This document shows, piece after piece, positions 16,137-24,410 of a stretch of DNA of 64,000 nucleotides. The stretch's first letter is position 1, and the number at the start of each line of letters is the position of its first letter. The stretch is from Streptomyces sp. YIM 121038 (lineage in GTDB: Bacteria; Actinomycetota; Actinomycetes; Streptomycetales; Streptomycetaceae): the NCBI RefSeq assembly GCF_006088715.1, contig NZ_CP030771.1, positions 496,001 through 560,000 on the forward strand, read 5' to 3'. A program made the translations under genes and the position numbers. The notes under the pieces were generated by a model that made no database searches, was not told the DNA's origin, and saw nothing but the letters and a program-made list of their open reading frames with translations.

Positions 16137-18094
16137 TGCCCCTGCACTCCCCCAACCTCGACGACCGCCGCTTCCAGCAGTTCGTCGACGACGCCAAGCG
16201 CTACATCCAGCAGCGCGCCCCGGAGTGGACCGACCACAACGTCTCCGATCCCGGCGTGACCCTCGTCGAGACGGTCGCGCACATGGCCGACCAGATCGTC
16301 TACCGGCTCAACCGCGTACCGGAGAAGAACCACCTGGCCTTCCTCGACCTGGTCGGCATCACGCTGTTCCCGCCGACCGCCGCGCGTACGGACGTCACGT
16401 TCTGGCTCTCGGCGCCCCGGGAGGAGGCGGTGGCGGTGCCGGTCGGAACCGAGGTGACCACGCTGCGCACGGAAGCCGAGGACGCGGTCGTCTTCGCCAC
16501 CGAGCGGGAGCTGCGGATCGTGCCCTGCGCGCTGGCGCGCCTGGTGGTGCAGCGCCGCGGCGAGGCCGTCTCCGACCGGAGTGCCGACCTCGCCGAGGGC
16601 AACGACGTGCTGTGCTTCGCCGAGGCGCCGCAGCCGGGCGACTGCCTGCTGTTCGGCCTGACGGCGGCCGTCCCGCACTGCGCCGTCGCGCTGGAACTCG
16701 ACAGCCGCGTCGACGGCGTCGGCGTCGACCCCCGCCAGCCGCCGCTCGTGTGGGAGGCCTGGACCGCGGACGGCTGGCAGCCGTGCGAGGTCCACCGCGA
16801 CACCACCGGCGGCCTCAACCGGCCCGGGGACGTGATCCTGCACGTGCCCGGCGGCCACGTCCTGTCCCGCAACGCGGGCCACGAGGGCGGCTGGCTGCGC
16901 TGCCGCGTCACCGAGCCCCTGGCGAACCAGCCCTTCTACGCCGCCTCGCCGACGGTGCGTGCCGCGGAGGGCTGCACGGTCGGCGGCACCACCCGGGTGG
17001 TCCACGCCGAGACGGTGTACGACGAGGCCCTCGGCGAGACCACGGGGCTCCCCGGGCAGCGCCTGCGGCTCGCCCACGCGCCGGTCGTCGGTGACGACCC
17101 GCCGGTGCTGCTCCAGACCGCCGAGCACGACGGCTGGCAGGACTGGACGGTGGTTCCGCACTTCGCCGAGTCCCGCCCGGACGACCGGCACATCACCCTC
17201 GACGCGGCCACCGGCGACATCGCCTTCGGCCCCGCGGTCCGCGAACCCGACGGCTCCCTGCGCCAGTACGGCCTCGTCGCCCCCAAGGGGGCGGTCGTCC
17301 GCGCCCGCCGCTACCGCACCGGCGGCGGCCGGACCGGTAACGTGGCGCGCGGCGCGATACGCGTCCTGCGCACCTCCATCCCGTACGTCACCGAGGTCGT
17401 GAACGCGGAGGCCGCGCACGGCGGCGTCGACGGCGAGACGGTCGAGGAGGCCAAGGTCCGGGCGCCGATCACGCTCCGCGCCCAGGAGCGCGCCGTGACG
17501 CTGCGCGACTACGAGGAGCTCGCCCGCCGTGCCGCCCCGGAGACCGCCCGCATCACGTGCCTGGAGGGCAGGGTCGACGACTACGGGGCGCACGCGGTGC
17601 GCGTCCTCGTCGTGCCGCAGGCCGTGCCCGACCCCGGCGGGCGGCTCCGCTTCGAGCAACTCGTGCCGGGCGACGCCCTGTTGGAGCGCATCACCCGCCA
17701 CCTCGACGAGCGCCGCCTCATCGGCACCAGGCTGGCCGTGGGCCCGCCGTACTACCAGGGCGTCACCGTGGTGGCCACGGTCCACGCCTTCCGCGGGGTG
17801 GAGACCGACCAGGTGCGGCGCGCGGCCCACGACGCCCTGTACCGCCATCTCGACCCGCTGACCGGTGGCGCGGACGGCCGCGGCTGGCCCTTCGGCCGTC
17901 CGGTCCAGGCGGGCGAGGTCTTCGCCGTGCTGCAACGGGTGCCCGGCGTCGAGCTGGTCGACGAGGTCGTCCTGCACCCCGCCGACCCGCTGACCGGCAA
18001 GCGCGGCGACCCGACCGGCCGCATCGACCTGGAGCGGTCCGCCCTGGTGTTCTCCTTCGACCACCGCGTCCGCGTGATCGGAGACGCCGCATGA
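16136..18094 (+). CDS. cis11: Baseplate J-like wedge protein (gp6-like)
   Basis: A 652-residue protein. It opens with HSPNLDDRRFQQFVDDAKRY followed by PEWTDHNVSDPGVTLVETVA, a signature of eCIS baseplate J-like proteins. Residues 400-560 hold the core J domain (TGNVARGAIRVLRTSIPYVT, GGVDGETVEEAKVRAPITLR, RAVTLRDYEELARRAAPETA). Residues 570-650 match the C-terminal wedge domain (VTVVATVHAFRGVETDQVRR, then VQAGEVFAVLQRVPGVELVD). It forms the ring of wedges around the hub. It begins at the ATG overlapping the gp25-like gene and is followed by a 28-base gap to the tail protein I-like gene. Confidence 0.93.
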   Translation: MPLHSPNLDDRRFQQFVDDAKRYIQQRAPEWTDHNVSDPGVTLVETVAHMADQIVYRLNRVPEKNHLAFLDLVGITLFPPTAARTDVTFWLSAPREEAVAVPVGTEVTTLRTEAEDAVVFATERELRIVPCALARLVVQRRGEAVSDRSADLAEGNDVLCFAEAPQPGDCLLFGLTAAVPHCAVALELDSRVDGVGVDPRQPPLVWEAWTADGWQPCEVHRDTTGGLNRPGDVILHVPGGHVLSRNAGHEGGWLRCRVTEPLANQPFYAASPTVRAAEGCTVGGTTRVVHAETVYDEALGETTGLPGQRLRLAHAPVVGDDPPVLLQTAEHDGWQDWTVVPHFAESRPDDRHITLDAATGDIAFGPAVREPDGSLRQYGLVAPKGAVVRARRYRTGGGRTGNVARGAIRVLRTSIPYVTEVVNAEAAHGGVDGETVEEAKVRAPITLRAQERAVTLRDYEELARRAAPETARITCLEGRVDDYGAHAVRVLVVPQAVPDPGGRLRFEQLVPGDALLERITRHLDERRLIGTRLAVGPPYYQGVTVVATVHAFRGVETDQVRRAAHDALYRHLDPLTGGADGRGWPFGRPVQAGEVFAVLQRVPGVELVDEVVLHPADPLTGKRGDPTGRIDLERSALVFSFDHRVRVIGDAA

Positions 18095-18122
18095 GGCGCC
18101 CGCCGCACCCGGGAGGCAGCCG

Positions 18123-18680
18123 ATGAGAGGGTCGGTCGACGGCCTCGGCTCCTCCGCGCCGATCGGCACGATGCTCCCCGCCGTCTTCGCCGACGACGAC
18201 CTCGCCCAGCGCTTCGTCGGGGGCCTCGACGACGTCCTCGCGCCGATCCTCAACGTCCTCGACTGCCTGGACTCCTACTTCGACCCCGCCCTCACCCCGG
18301 TCGACTTCGCCCAGTGGCTGAGCGTCTGGGTCGGGGCGGAGACCGACGGCACCGAACCCGAGGCACGGCTGCGCGCCGCCGTGGCCGCCGCCGCGAGCCT
18401 GCACCGCCTGCGGGGCACGCCGCGGGGCCTGTCGGAGGCGGTCCGGCTCGCGTTCGGCACCGAGCCGGAGATCACGGAGAGCGGGGGCGCCGCGTGGAGC
18501 GCGCGCCCCCGCGGCCCCCTGCCCGGCAGACCGCGCCCCCATCTGCACGTCACCCTCCGGCTGCCCGAGCCCACTCCGGCGGACACCCACCGCCTGGACG
18601 GGCTCGTGGCCGCCGCCCGTCCCGCACACATGCCCTACACCGTCACCGTGACGGCCGCTGAAAGGACCCTCGAACGATGA
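18123..18680 (+). CDS. cis12: Tail protein I-like baseplate protein
   Basis: A 185-residue protein matching the phage tail protein I-like family (TIGR02242 type) that follows the J-like gene in eCIS and contractile phages. It has LPAVFADDDLAQRFVGGLDD, VLAPILNVLDCLDSYFDP, VDFAQWLSVWVGAETDG, and LHRLRGTPRGLSEAVRLAFG. It is thought to cap or extend the wedge and could be where fibres attach in other systems, but no fibre gene follows here. It starts from ATG after gaggcagc and overlaps the next gene by four bases (ATGA). Confidence 0.85.
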   Translation: MRGSVDGLGSSAPIGTMLPAVFADDDLAQRFVGGLDDVLAPILNVLDCLDSYFDPALTPVDFAQWLSVWVGAETDGTEPEARLRAAVAAAASLHRLRGTPRGLSEAVRLAFGTEPEITESGGAAWSARPRGPLPGRPRPHLHVTLRLPEPTPADTHRLDGLVAAARPAHMPYTVTVTAAERTLER

Positions 18681-20005
18681 CCACGCAGAACTGCGCCGAG
18701 TGCGACTCCCGCGTGGAACCCGGGCAGTCGTTCTGCGATGCCTGCGGTGCGGTCCTGAGCTGGGACCGGGCGGGGGCGCGCAGCGCGGCGCCGACGGCGT
18801 CCGGCCCCGGGTCCGGCCCGGCCCCGGCCCCGGCCTCCGGGAGCGGCTCCGGCTCTGGCTCCGGCTCCGGCTGGGACGCCTCCGCCCACGCCGCCGGGCC
18901 CGCGCCCGCGACGGGCCCGCCCCGGGGCGCGCCGTCGCACGGGGCCCCGGGACACGGCGCGGGCGTCGGCGCCGCCGGGCCCGCTCCCTTCGCCGCGGCG
19001 ACCGGCGCGGCCCCCGGCGGGCCCCCGTACCCGTCCGGCGACCCGGACCTGACGGACACCACCCCCCACACCCCGGCGGCCGACCCCGGCGCCCTGTCCG
19101 ACCGGGCGCGTTCCCTGCTCGTCCCCGTCTCCGAGCCGGAGGCCGGGCCCGCCGGGCCCCCGCCGTCCGTGGCCCCGGTCCTGCCGGGGCGGCCCGACAC
19201 CGAGCGGCCGCGCGTACGCGTCCCCGGGCCGCAGCAGGGAACCGGGCACGGCGCGTCCTGCCCCTGGTGCGCCACGCCGAACCACCCCGAGCGCCACTTC
19301 TGCGCCCGCTGCGCGATGCCGCTGGCCGAACGCGCCGGGCGCGGCGAAGGACCGCCCGCCCACCGCCCCTGGTGGCGGCGTCTCTTCGGCCCCGACAGGA
19401 ACGAGACCCCGTGGGCGGGCGACCGCCCCCGGCTCCGCCGCGTGTTCGACCGCGTCGGCACCTGGGTCACCGCGGCCATCGTGCTGCCGCTGCTCGTCTT
19501 CGGCGCGGTGAACATCCCCGACGGGGTCCAGGCCACGCGTGACCACTTCGCCAAGCGCGCCCCGGTCGAGCCGGACGGGATCCGCGCCTCGCGGTCCTAC
19601 GAGGGGCACGGCCCGAAGCTGGCCTTCGACAAGCTCAACAACACCTGGTGGGGCCCCGGGGTCGCGCAGTCGGGCCAGGGCGAGTGGATCGAGGTGAGCT
19701 TCGCCCGGCCGACCCGCCTCCTCGACGTCATCATCACGCCGGGCATGTCGATCCGCGCCGACCAGCTCGGCAAGTCGGCGCTGCCGCACCGCGTCAAGGC
19801 GACCATCACCAGGAAGGACGGCTCGACCGTGACCCGCGAACTCACCCTGGACCCGGGCGCGGGCGGCCAGCGCCGCGCCTTCCGCGTCGGCGAGGTCACC
19901 CGGGTCCGCTTCACCGTCGAGTCGGCGCACGCCGCCTCCGACAAGAAGCAGGTGGCCATCGCCGAGATCGAGCTCTTCGGCCGCTCCGGCAGCGACCGGT
20001 CCTGA
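18677..20005 (+). CDS. Membrane-anchored CIS protein with zinc ribbons and glycan-binding-type domain (CisA-like)
   Basis: A 442-residue protein. It has two zinc-ribbon motifs, Cys6/9/20/23 (CAEC, CDAC) and Cys195/198/209/212 (CPWC, CARC), separated by a long Pro/Gly/Ala-rich disordered stretch. One membrane helix follows near residues 262-280 (TWVTAAIVLPLLVFGAVNI). The outer C-terminal domain (300-442) is of the discoidin or NADase-type glycan-binding kind (AFDKLNNTWWGPG, WIEVSFARPTRLLDVIITPG, QVAIAEIELFG). This layout agrees with what I recall of CisA of S. coelicolor, a membrane protein needed to bring cytoplasmic CIS particles to the membrane; the identity is from memory and needs an alignment. 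It overlaps the preceding baseplate gene (ATGA), so it is made as part of the CIS operon. Confidence 0.75.
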   Translation: MTTQNCAECDSRVEPGQSFCDACGAVLSWDRAGARSAAPTASGPGSGPAPAPASGSGSGSGSGSGWDASAHAAGPAPATGPPRGAPSHGAPGHGAGVGAAGPAPFAAATGAAPGGPPYPSGDPDLTDTTPHTPAADPGALSDRARSLLVPVSEPEAGPAGPPPSVAPVLPGRPDTERPRVRVPGPQQGTGHGASCPWCATPNHPERHFCARCAMPLAERAGRGEGPPAHRPWWRRLFGPDRNETPWAGDRPRLRRVFDRVGTWVTAAIVLPLLVFGAVNIPDGVQATRDHFAKRAPVEPDGIRASRSYEGHGPKLAFDKLNNTWWGPGVAQSGQGEWIEVSFARPTRLLDVIITPGMSIRADQLGKSALPHRVKATITRKDGSTVTRELTLDPGAGGQRRAFRVGEVTRVRFTVESAHAASDKKQVAIAEIELFGRSGSDRS

Positions 20006-20168
20006 CCGGAGCAATCGCCTCCGCCCCCCCCCGGGCCCTCGCCGGGGAGTGACGACTTCGGCGAGTTGCCACGGTGAAACGGGCTTCCTTGCCCGCCCCC
20101 GAGCCCGCCCAGAATGCTGAACGCGCCACCGGGCCGATGACTGCTCACTTTCCTGAGGGGGGATTCCG

Positions 20169-22199
20169 GTGCCTGGAGTCAGCGTGCGCGTACCGGTGGA
20201 CGACCGGACTCCCGGTCCCGCACCGCTCGCGGCCCAGCAGGCGCGGGCCGGGAGCCCGGACCCCGCACCGGCCGGCCTCGGGGGCGGATACGCGGTCGCC
20301 GTGGTGGGCACGGGCCCGCGCGGCATCTCCATCCTCGAACGCCTGGGGGCGCGGCTGCTCGGCAAGCGGCCCGCGCGCCCCCTCACCCTCTACGCCATCG
20401 ACGCGGACGAGGTCGGCTCCGGCCGGGTCTGGCGTTCGGGCCAGCCGCGGTGGCTCTCCATGAACAACCGCTGCGGCGAGGTCACCATGTTCTCGGGCCC
20501 CGCGGACGACGGCGCCTGGCGTCCCGGCGCCGGGCCGACGTTCGCCCAGTGGTGGCAGCGCGTGGACGCCCGCTTCCCCGGGCCCGACGCGTACGCGCCC
20601 CGCAGCCTCTACGGCCGCTATCTGCGCTTCGTCCTCGACGTCGTGGAGACGAACCTGCCGCCCGACGTGCGCCTGGTCCGCGTTCCCGGCCTGGTCAGCG
20701 GCATCGACGAGCGCGACGGACGGTTCGAACTGCGCGTCGGGGACCGGAGGATCGCCTGCGACCAGGTCGCCGTCTGCAGCGGCCATCCGCGCGAGCAGCC
20801 GGAGCGCCCGGCCCGCGCGGGGCGGGCCGCCGCGGAACGGCCGCAGCGCCGGGCGCCCGCGCGCTCCTTCGACGGCACCGGGCGCCTGGGGGTGCTGCCC
20901 GGCAGCGTGATCGGCATCCGCGGGCTCGGCCTCACCTTCCACGACGTCGTCGCCATGCTGACGGTCGGCCGCGGCGGCCGCTTCGCCGGGCAGGGCCGTG
21001 ACTGCGTGTACGTACCGAGCGGGGACGAGCCCGACCTCATCGTGGCCGGTTCGCGCAGCGCGCTGCCCATCCCGACGCGCGGTGCCGCGCAGCGGCCGTT
21101 CGACTTCCGGTACGCGCCCCGCCTCTTCACGCCCGAGCTGATCGCCCGCCTCCGGGCGGCGGGACCGCTCGACTTCCGCACGGACGTGTCGCCCTGGCTC
21201 CTGGCCGAGGTGAACCTCGCCTTCTGGCAGCGGCGCCTCGCCCCGGACTCGTTCGCGGTCCTGGAGCGGCAGCTCGCGAGCCTTCCGTCCGCCGGTGTCG
21301 AGGTGATGCACAGGCTCCGGCGGACGGCGGCCGACCTCGGCTGCGCCGAGGTGCTGTCCCTGGAGGACCTCGCCCATCCGTTCCGGGGACGTGCCTTCGC
21401 CGACCAGGACGCGTTCCGCGGCGAGCTCGGACGGCTCCTCGCACGCGACGTGGACGAGGCGATGCGCGGCGAGGTCGACGGTGCCCTCAAGGCCGCCATG
21501 GAGGTGCTCCGGGACGTACGGCCGACGGTGCGGGCCGCCGTGGACTTCGGAGGTCTCACGGCCGCGTCCCACAAGGACTTCGTGGAGCGCGTCGGCCCGA
21601 TGCTCGCCTTCCTGTCGACCGGTCCTTCCGCCGTACGGACCTGCCAGCTGATCGCACTGATGCGCAGCGGGCTGCTCGAAGTCCTCGGGCCCCAGGCCCG
21701 GTTCACGGCGCACGACGACGGCTTCGTCGGCCATTCGCCGCTGGTCGAGGGCTACAGCGTCTTCTGCTCGGACGTCATCGACGCCCGCATCCCGCAGCCC
21801 GACATCGAGAGGGACCCGGGGCCGCTGGCCGAGAAGCAGCGGGACGCGGGGGCCTGGCGCCCGCACGTGTGCGCCGGCGACCCGGCGTTCCGCACGGGCG
21901 GCGTCGACGTCACCACCGCGCCCTACCACCCCATCGCGGCCGACGGCTCGGTGGAGCGCCGGATGTACGTGCTCGGCATCCCGACGGAGTCCACGCGCTG
22001 GTTCATGCAGGTCGGCATCGGCCGGCCAGGGCCCTGGGGCGAGTTCTTCCGCGACGCGGACACGATCGCCCGCGCGGCCCTGGACACGGTCGAGCTGACC
22101 GGCCTGCCCGCCGAGGACGGCACGCCCCTCGGGCCGCGCGACATGGACTACTGCTTCGGCCCGCAACACCCGGACGGGGCCTCTCCTTCTGCCCGCTGA
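20169..22199 (+). CDS. FAD/NAD(P)-binding protein, first gene of a six-gene operon
   Basis: A 676-residue protein starting at GTG with gagggggg upstream. After a 40-residue Pro/Ala leader comes a Rossmann dinucleotide-binding start (AVAVVGTGPRGISILERLGA, GxGxxG at 47-52). A long region typical of the NAD_binding_9 type of FAD/NAD(P)-binding proteins follows (GSGRVWRSGQPRWLSMNN, SLYGRYLRFVLDVVE, VAVCSGHPREQ, IGIRGLGLTFHDVVAML). Such proteins are large, soluble and mostly uncharacterised; several occur in natural-product clusters. The reaction is unknown. The gene follows the CIS by 163 bases but belongs to a different set: all five genes after it on the same strand are spaced by 34 bases or less or overlap. 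Confidence 0.75.
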   Translation: MPGVSVRVPVDDRTPGPAPLAAQQARAGSPDPAPAGLGGGYAVAVVGTGPRGISILERLGARLLGKRPARPLTLYAIDADEVGSGRVWRSGQPRWLSMNNRCGEVTMFSGPADDGAWRPGAGPTFAQWWQRVDARFPGPDAYAPRSLYGRYLRFVLDVVETNLPPDVRLVRVPGLVSGIDERDGRFELRVGDRRIACDQVAVCSGHPREQPERPARAGRAAAERPQRRAPARSFDGTGRLGVLPGSVIGIRGLGLTFHDVVAMLTVGRGGRFAGQGRDCVYVPSGDEPDLIVAGSRSALPIPTRGAAQRPFDFRYAPRLFTPELIARLRAAGPLDFRTDVSPWLLAEVNLAFWQRRLAPDSFAVLERQLASLPSAGVEVMHRLRRTAADLGCAEVLSLEDLAHPFRGRAFADQDAFRGELGRLLARDVDEAMRGEVDGALKAAMEVLRDVRPTVRAAVDFGGLTAASHKDFVERVGPMLAFLSTGPSAVRTCQLIALMRSGLLEVLGPQARFTAHDDGFVGHSPLVEGYSVFCSDVIDARIPQPDIERDPGPLAEKQRDAGAWRPHVCAGDPAFRTGGVDVTTAPYHPIAADGSVERRMYVLGIPTESTRWFMQVGIGRPGPWGEFFRDADTIARAALDTVELTGLPAEDGTPLGPRDMDYCFGPQHPDGASPSAR

Positions 22200-22217
22200 A
22201 ACCCATGGAGGTGTGTC

Positions 22218-22994
22218 GTGGAAAGCAAGGTCCTCAACGACAAGGTGGCGGTGGTCACCGGCGCGGCCCGAGGCATCGGCCGGGCGATCGCGCGGCGGTA
22301 CGTCGAGGAAGGCGCGCTCGTCGCCATCGCCGACGTCGACGCCGTGGCGGCCGAGAAGACCGCGGCGGACCTGGGCGAGCGGGCCTCGGCCTTCGCCTGG
22401 GACGTCGCGGACACGTCCGCCGCGCAGGCCATGGTGGAACGGGTGGCCACCCGCTTCGGCAGGATCGACATCCTCGTCAACAACGCGGGCGTCTTCGACA
22501 TGCAGCCGCTCCTGGAGATCACCGAGGCCGAGTACGACCGGGTCTTCGACATCAATGTGAAGGGCCTGCTCTTCACCCTCCAGGCGGTCGCCAAGGACAT
22601 GGTCGACCGCGGCGTACACGGCAAGATCATCAACATCGCGTCCCAGGCCGGGCGCAGGGGCGAGCCGCTCGTCGCGGTGTACTGCGCGAGCAAGGCCGCG
22701 GTCATCAGCCTCACGCAGTCCGCGGGCCTCGCCCTGATCCGGCACGGCATCAACGTCAACGGCATCTCGCCGGGCGTCGTCGACACCTCCTGGGACAACG
22801 TCGACGCGCTGTTCGCCAAGTACGAGAACAGGCCGCTCGGCGAGAAGAAGCGCCTGGTCGGCGAGGCCGTGCCGTTCGGGCGCATCGGCCAGGCCGACGA
22901 CCTCGTGGGCGCCGGGGTGTTCCTGGCCTCGCACCACGCGGACTACGTCGTCGCCCAGACCCTCAACGTCGACGGCGGCAACTGGATGAGCTGA
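22218..22994 (+). CDS. SDR polyol dehydrogenase (sorbitol/galactitol-type)
   Basis: A 258-residue short-chain dehydrogenase starting at GTG with ggaggtg ahead. It has the cofactor motif TGAARGIG (14-21), NNAG (88-91), Ser142, and the YxxxK pair Tyr155/Lys159. The sequence around SQAGRRGEPLVAVYCASKAA, IRHGINVNGISPGVVD and the very C-terminus (YVVAQTLNVDGGNWMS) closely recalls the SmoS-type sorbitol/galactitol dehydrogenases. A polyol or related secondary alcohol is therefore the likely substrate, with NAD+ favoured. Inside this operon it may oxidise an intermediate of a small-molecule pathway rather than serve sugar-alcohol catabolism; no sugar-alcohol transporter or kinase is adjacent. Confidence 0.85.
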   Translation: MESKVLNDKVAVVTGAARGIGRAIARRYVEEGALVAIADVDAVAAEKTAADLGERASAFAWDVADTSAAQAMVERVATRFGRIDILVNNAGVFDMQPLLEITEAEYDRVFDINVKGLLFTLQAVAKDMVDRGVHGKIINIASQAGRRGEPLVAVYCASKAAVISLTQSAGLALIRHGINVNGISPGVVDTSWDNVDALFAKYENRPLGEKKRLVGEAVPFGRIGQADDLVGAGVFLASHHADYVVAQTLNVDGGNWMS

Positions 22995-23028
22995 CGGGCG
23001 GGAACGCCCGCAGGAGACGGAGGCGGTT

Positions 23029-24399
23029 ATGGCGGTACCGGGGCACGACAGGAGCGGAGCGATCGGGGCACCGGCCGGAGGCGGCCCGGGGCACGGCGGC
23101 GCGGGGGAGGTGCCGGACGCCGCGCTCGTCGTCGTCTCCATCGACGGCCTGTCCTCGCTCAAGTGCGGCATCGGCTGTGTCGTCCACTGGTTCTTCGAGG
23201 CGATCGACGAGATCGTGGCGTCGACCCCGGAGCTGCGGCACGACAACTGGTCGCTGCACGCGCTGAGCCCGCGCCTCGACCCGGCGTCCGACGACTACGC
23301 GAGCGACATCGTGGCCGACGTCGCCACCGCCTGCGGCAGGTACCGCGGCGACTTCCGGTGGTTCGACGTGGCGGACAACTCCTCCCTCAAGAGCGTCTGG
23401 TCGCTCGACGACGTCGACCGCTGGCGCTCGATGTGCCACAACGCGGCCGCGGAGATCCGCCGGCTCGCCGAGGGCCGCAAGCAGGTGACCGTCCTCGCGC
23501 ACGGCACGATGTTCGCCACGCTCAGGTCCCATCTGGCGGCCTGGCCCAACGTGCAGCTGATCTACATGACGCACACGCTCGGCCGGGTCTTCCTCGACGC
23601 CAACTCGCGCAACAGGACGTCGTACGAGGACGAGGGCTTCGCCCTGATGCGGACCGCGACCCGGGACAGGATCGGCTTCGTCGGCACCTACTACCGCGAC
23701 GTGCTGCTCACCGAGTACGACCGGCGCGACAAGGACCTGGTCCCGTTCCAGAACGCGGTCTACGTCCGCTCGCGCCGGTTCGGCGAACTCACGGACCCCG
23801 CGACGGCGGCCGACCTGGGTCCGGTGCCGGGCGGCAAGCGGCTCGTCTTCTCCTGGGGCCGGTGCGTGCCGCAGAAGGGCTTCGACGTGGTCATCCCCGC
23901 GTTCGGCGCCTTCCTGAGCGAGCGCGACGACGCCGAGGACTGGCATCTGGTGCTGCTCGCGCCCCAGGAGGTCGCGGCCTCGGAGTACGTGGCGTCGCTG
24001 CACGAGCAGCTGCGCGAACTGCCGCCGGACAGCTACACCTTCGTCGAGCACTTCGAGCCGCTGCTGCCCTTCCGGATCCTGGCCAGCCCGGCCCTGGAGA
24101 TCTGCGTGTTCGCCTCCCGCTTCGAGGCGGGGCCGCTCACGCTCATCGAGGCCCTCGCGTTCGGCCACGAGGACGTGAGCATCGCGTGGCACGACATCCC
24201 GCCGATGCGCCACCTCCTCAGGGACCAGCCCAAGACGTTCGGCTTCGCTCCGCTGCGGGCGCGGGAGATGGCGGGGGCCATGCTGCGGGCGGCGGACGAC
24301 GGCGGCGGGATCGTCAAGGGCAGCGTCATCGACTTCGCGACGAGCATGTCGACCGGCCTCTCGGCCTCCTTGGGCTGGTGGGACACCTCCGAAGCGTGA
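23029..24399 (+). CDS. GT-B glycosyltransferase (GT4-like)
   Basis: A 456-residue protein with ATG after ggagacggaggcgg. The N-terminal half has VVVSIDGLSSLKCGIGCVVH and later GTMFATLRSHLAAWPNVQLI, like the acceptor domain of GT-B enzymes. The C-terminal half is the GT4 type with RLVFSWGRCVPQKGFDVVIP and the EX7E motif in FEAGPLTLIEALAFG, the nucleotide-sugar binding signature. Donor and acceptor are unknown. The N-terminus is about 25 residues longer than the first conserved strand and Gly/Ala-rich. In this operon the enzyme probably glycosylates the pathway product or an intermediate. Confidence 0.8.
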   Translation: MAVPGHDRSGAIGAPAGGGPGHGGAGEVPDAALVVVSIDGLSSLKCGIGCVVHWFFEAIDEIVASTPELRHDNWSLHALSPRLDPASDDYASDIVADVATACGRYRGDFRWFDVADNSSLKSVWSLDDVDRWRSMCHNAAAEIRRLAEGRKQVTVLAHGTMFATLRSHLAAWPNVQLIYMTHTLGRVFLDANSRNRTSYEDEGFALMRTATRDRIGFVGTYYRDVLLTEYDRRDKDLVPFQNAVYVRSRRFGELTDPATAADLGPVPGGKRLVFSWGRCVPQKGFDVVIPAFGAFLSERDDAEDWHLVLLAPQEVAASEYVASLHEQLRELPPDSYTFVEHFEPLLPFRILASPALEICVFASRFEAGPLTLIEALAFGHEDVSIAWHDIPPMRHLLRDQPKTFGFAPLRAREMAGAMLRAADDGGGIVKGSVIDFATSMSTGLSASLGWWDTSEA

Positions 24400-24410
24400 A
24401 GGAGATCAGC

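Larger units (their letters stand above)
1365..20005. other. Contractile injection system (CIS/eCIS) locus
   Basis: This span holds the parts list of a phage-tail-like nanosyringe: cap (DUF4255), AAA+ ATPase, sheath, tube, hub chaperone, second tube-like protein, LysM baseplate protein, VgrG-like spike, gp25-like wedge, J-like baseplate protein and tail protein I-like protein. There is also a regulator at one end and two single-pass membrane proteins. There is one sheath gene rather than a TssB/TssC pair, no ClpV-type disaggregase, and no capsid, terminase or integrase, so this is neither a T6SS nor a prophage. The gene order resembles, from memory, the S. coelicolor CIS locus around SCO4242-SCO4263. 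No tail-fibre gene and no PAAR tip gene was found. Confidence 0.92.

Noticed and set aside
1365..20005. Type VI secretion system or prophage
   Set aside because: There is one sheath gene instead of TssB/TssC, no membrane complex TssJLM, no ClpV, and no capsid, portal, terminase, lysis or integrase genes; the cap and AAA+ ATPase genes are of the eCIS type.
20006..20168. Possible promoter TTGCCC and AGAATG before the FAD/NAD(P)-binding gene
   Set aside because: Spacing of about 16 bases is acceptable, but both boxes fit the consensus poorly and the region is short, so I did not list it as a feature.
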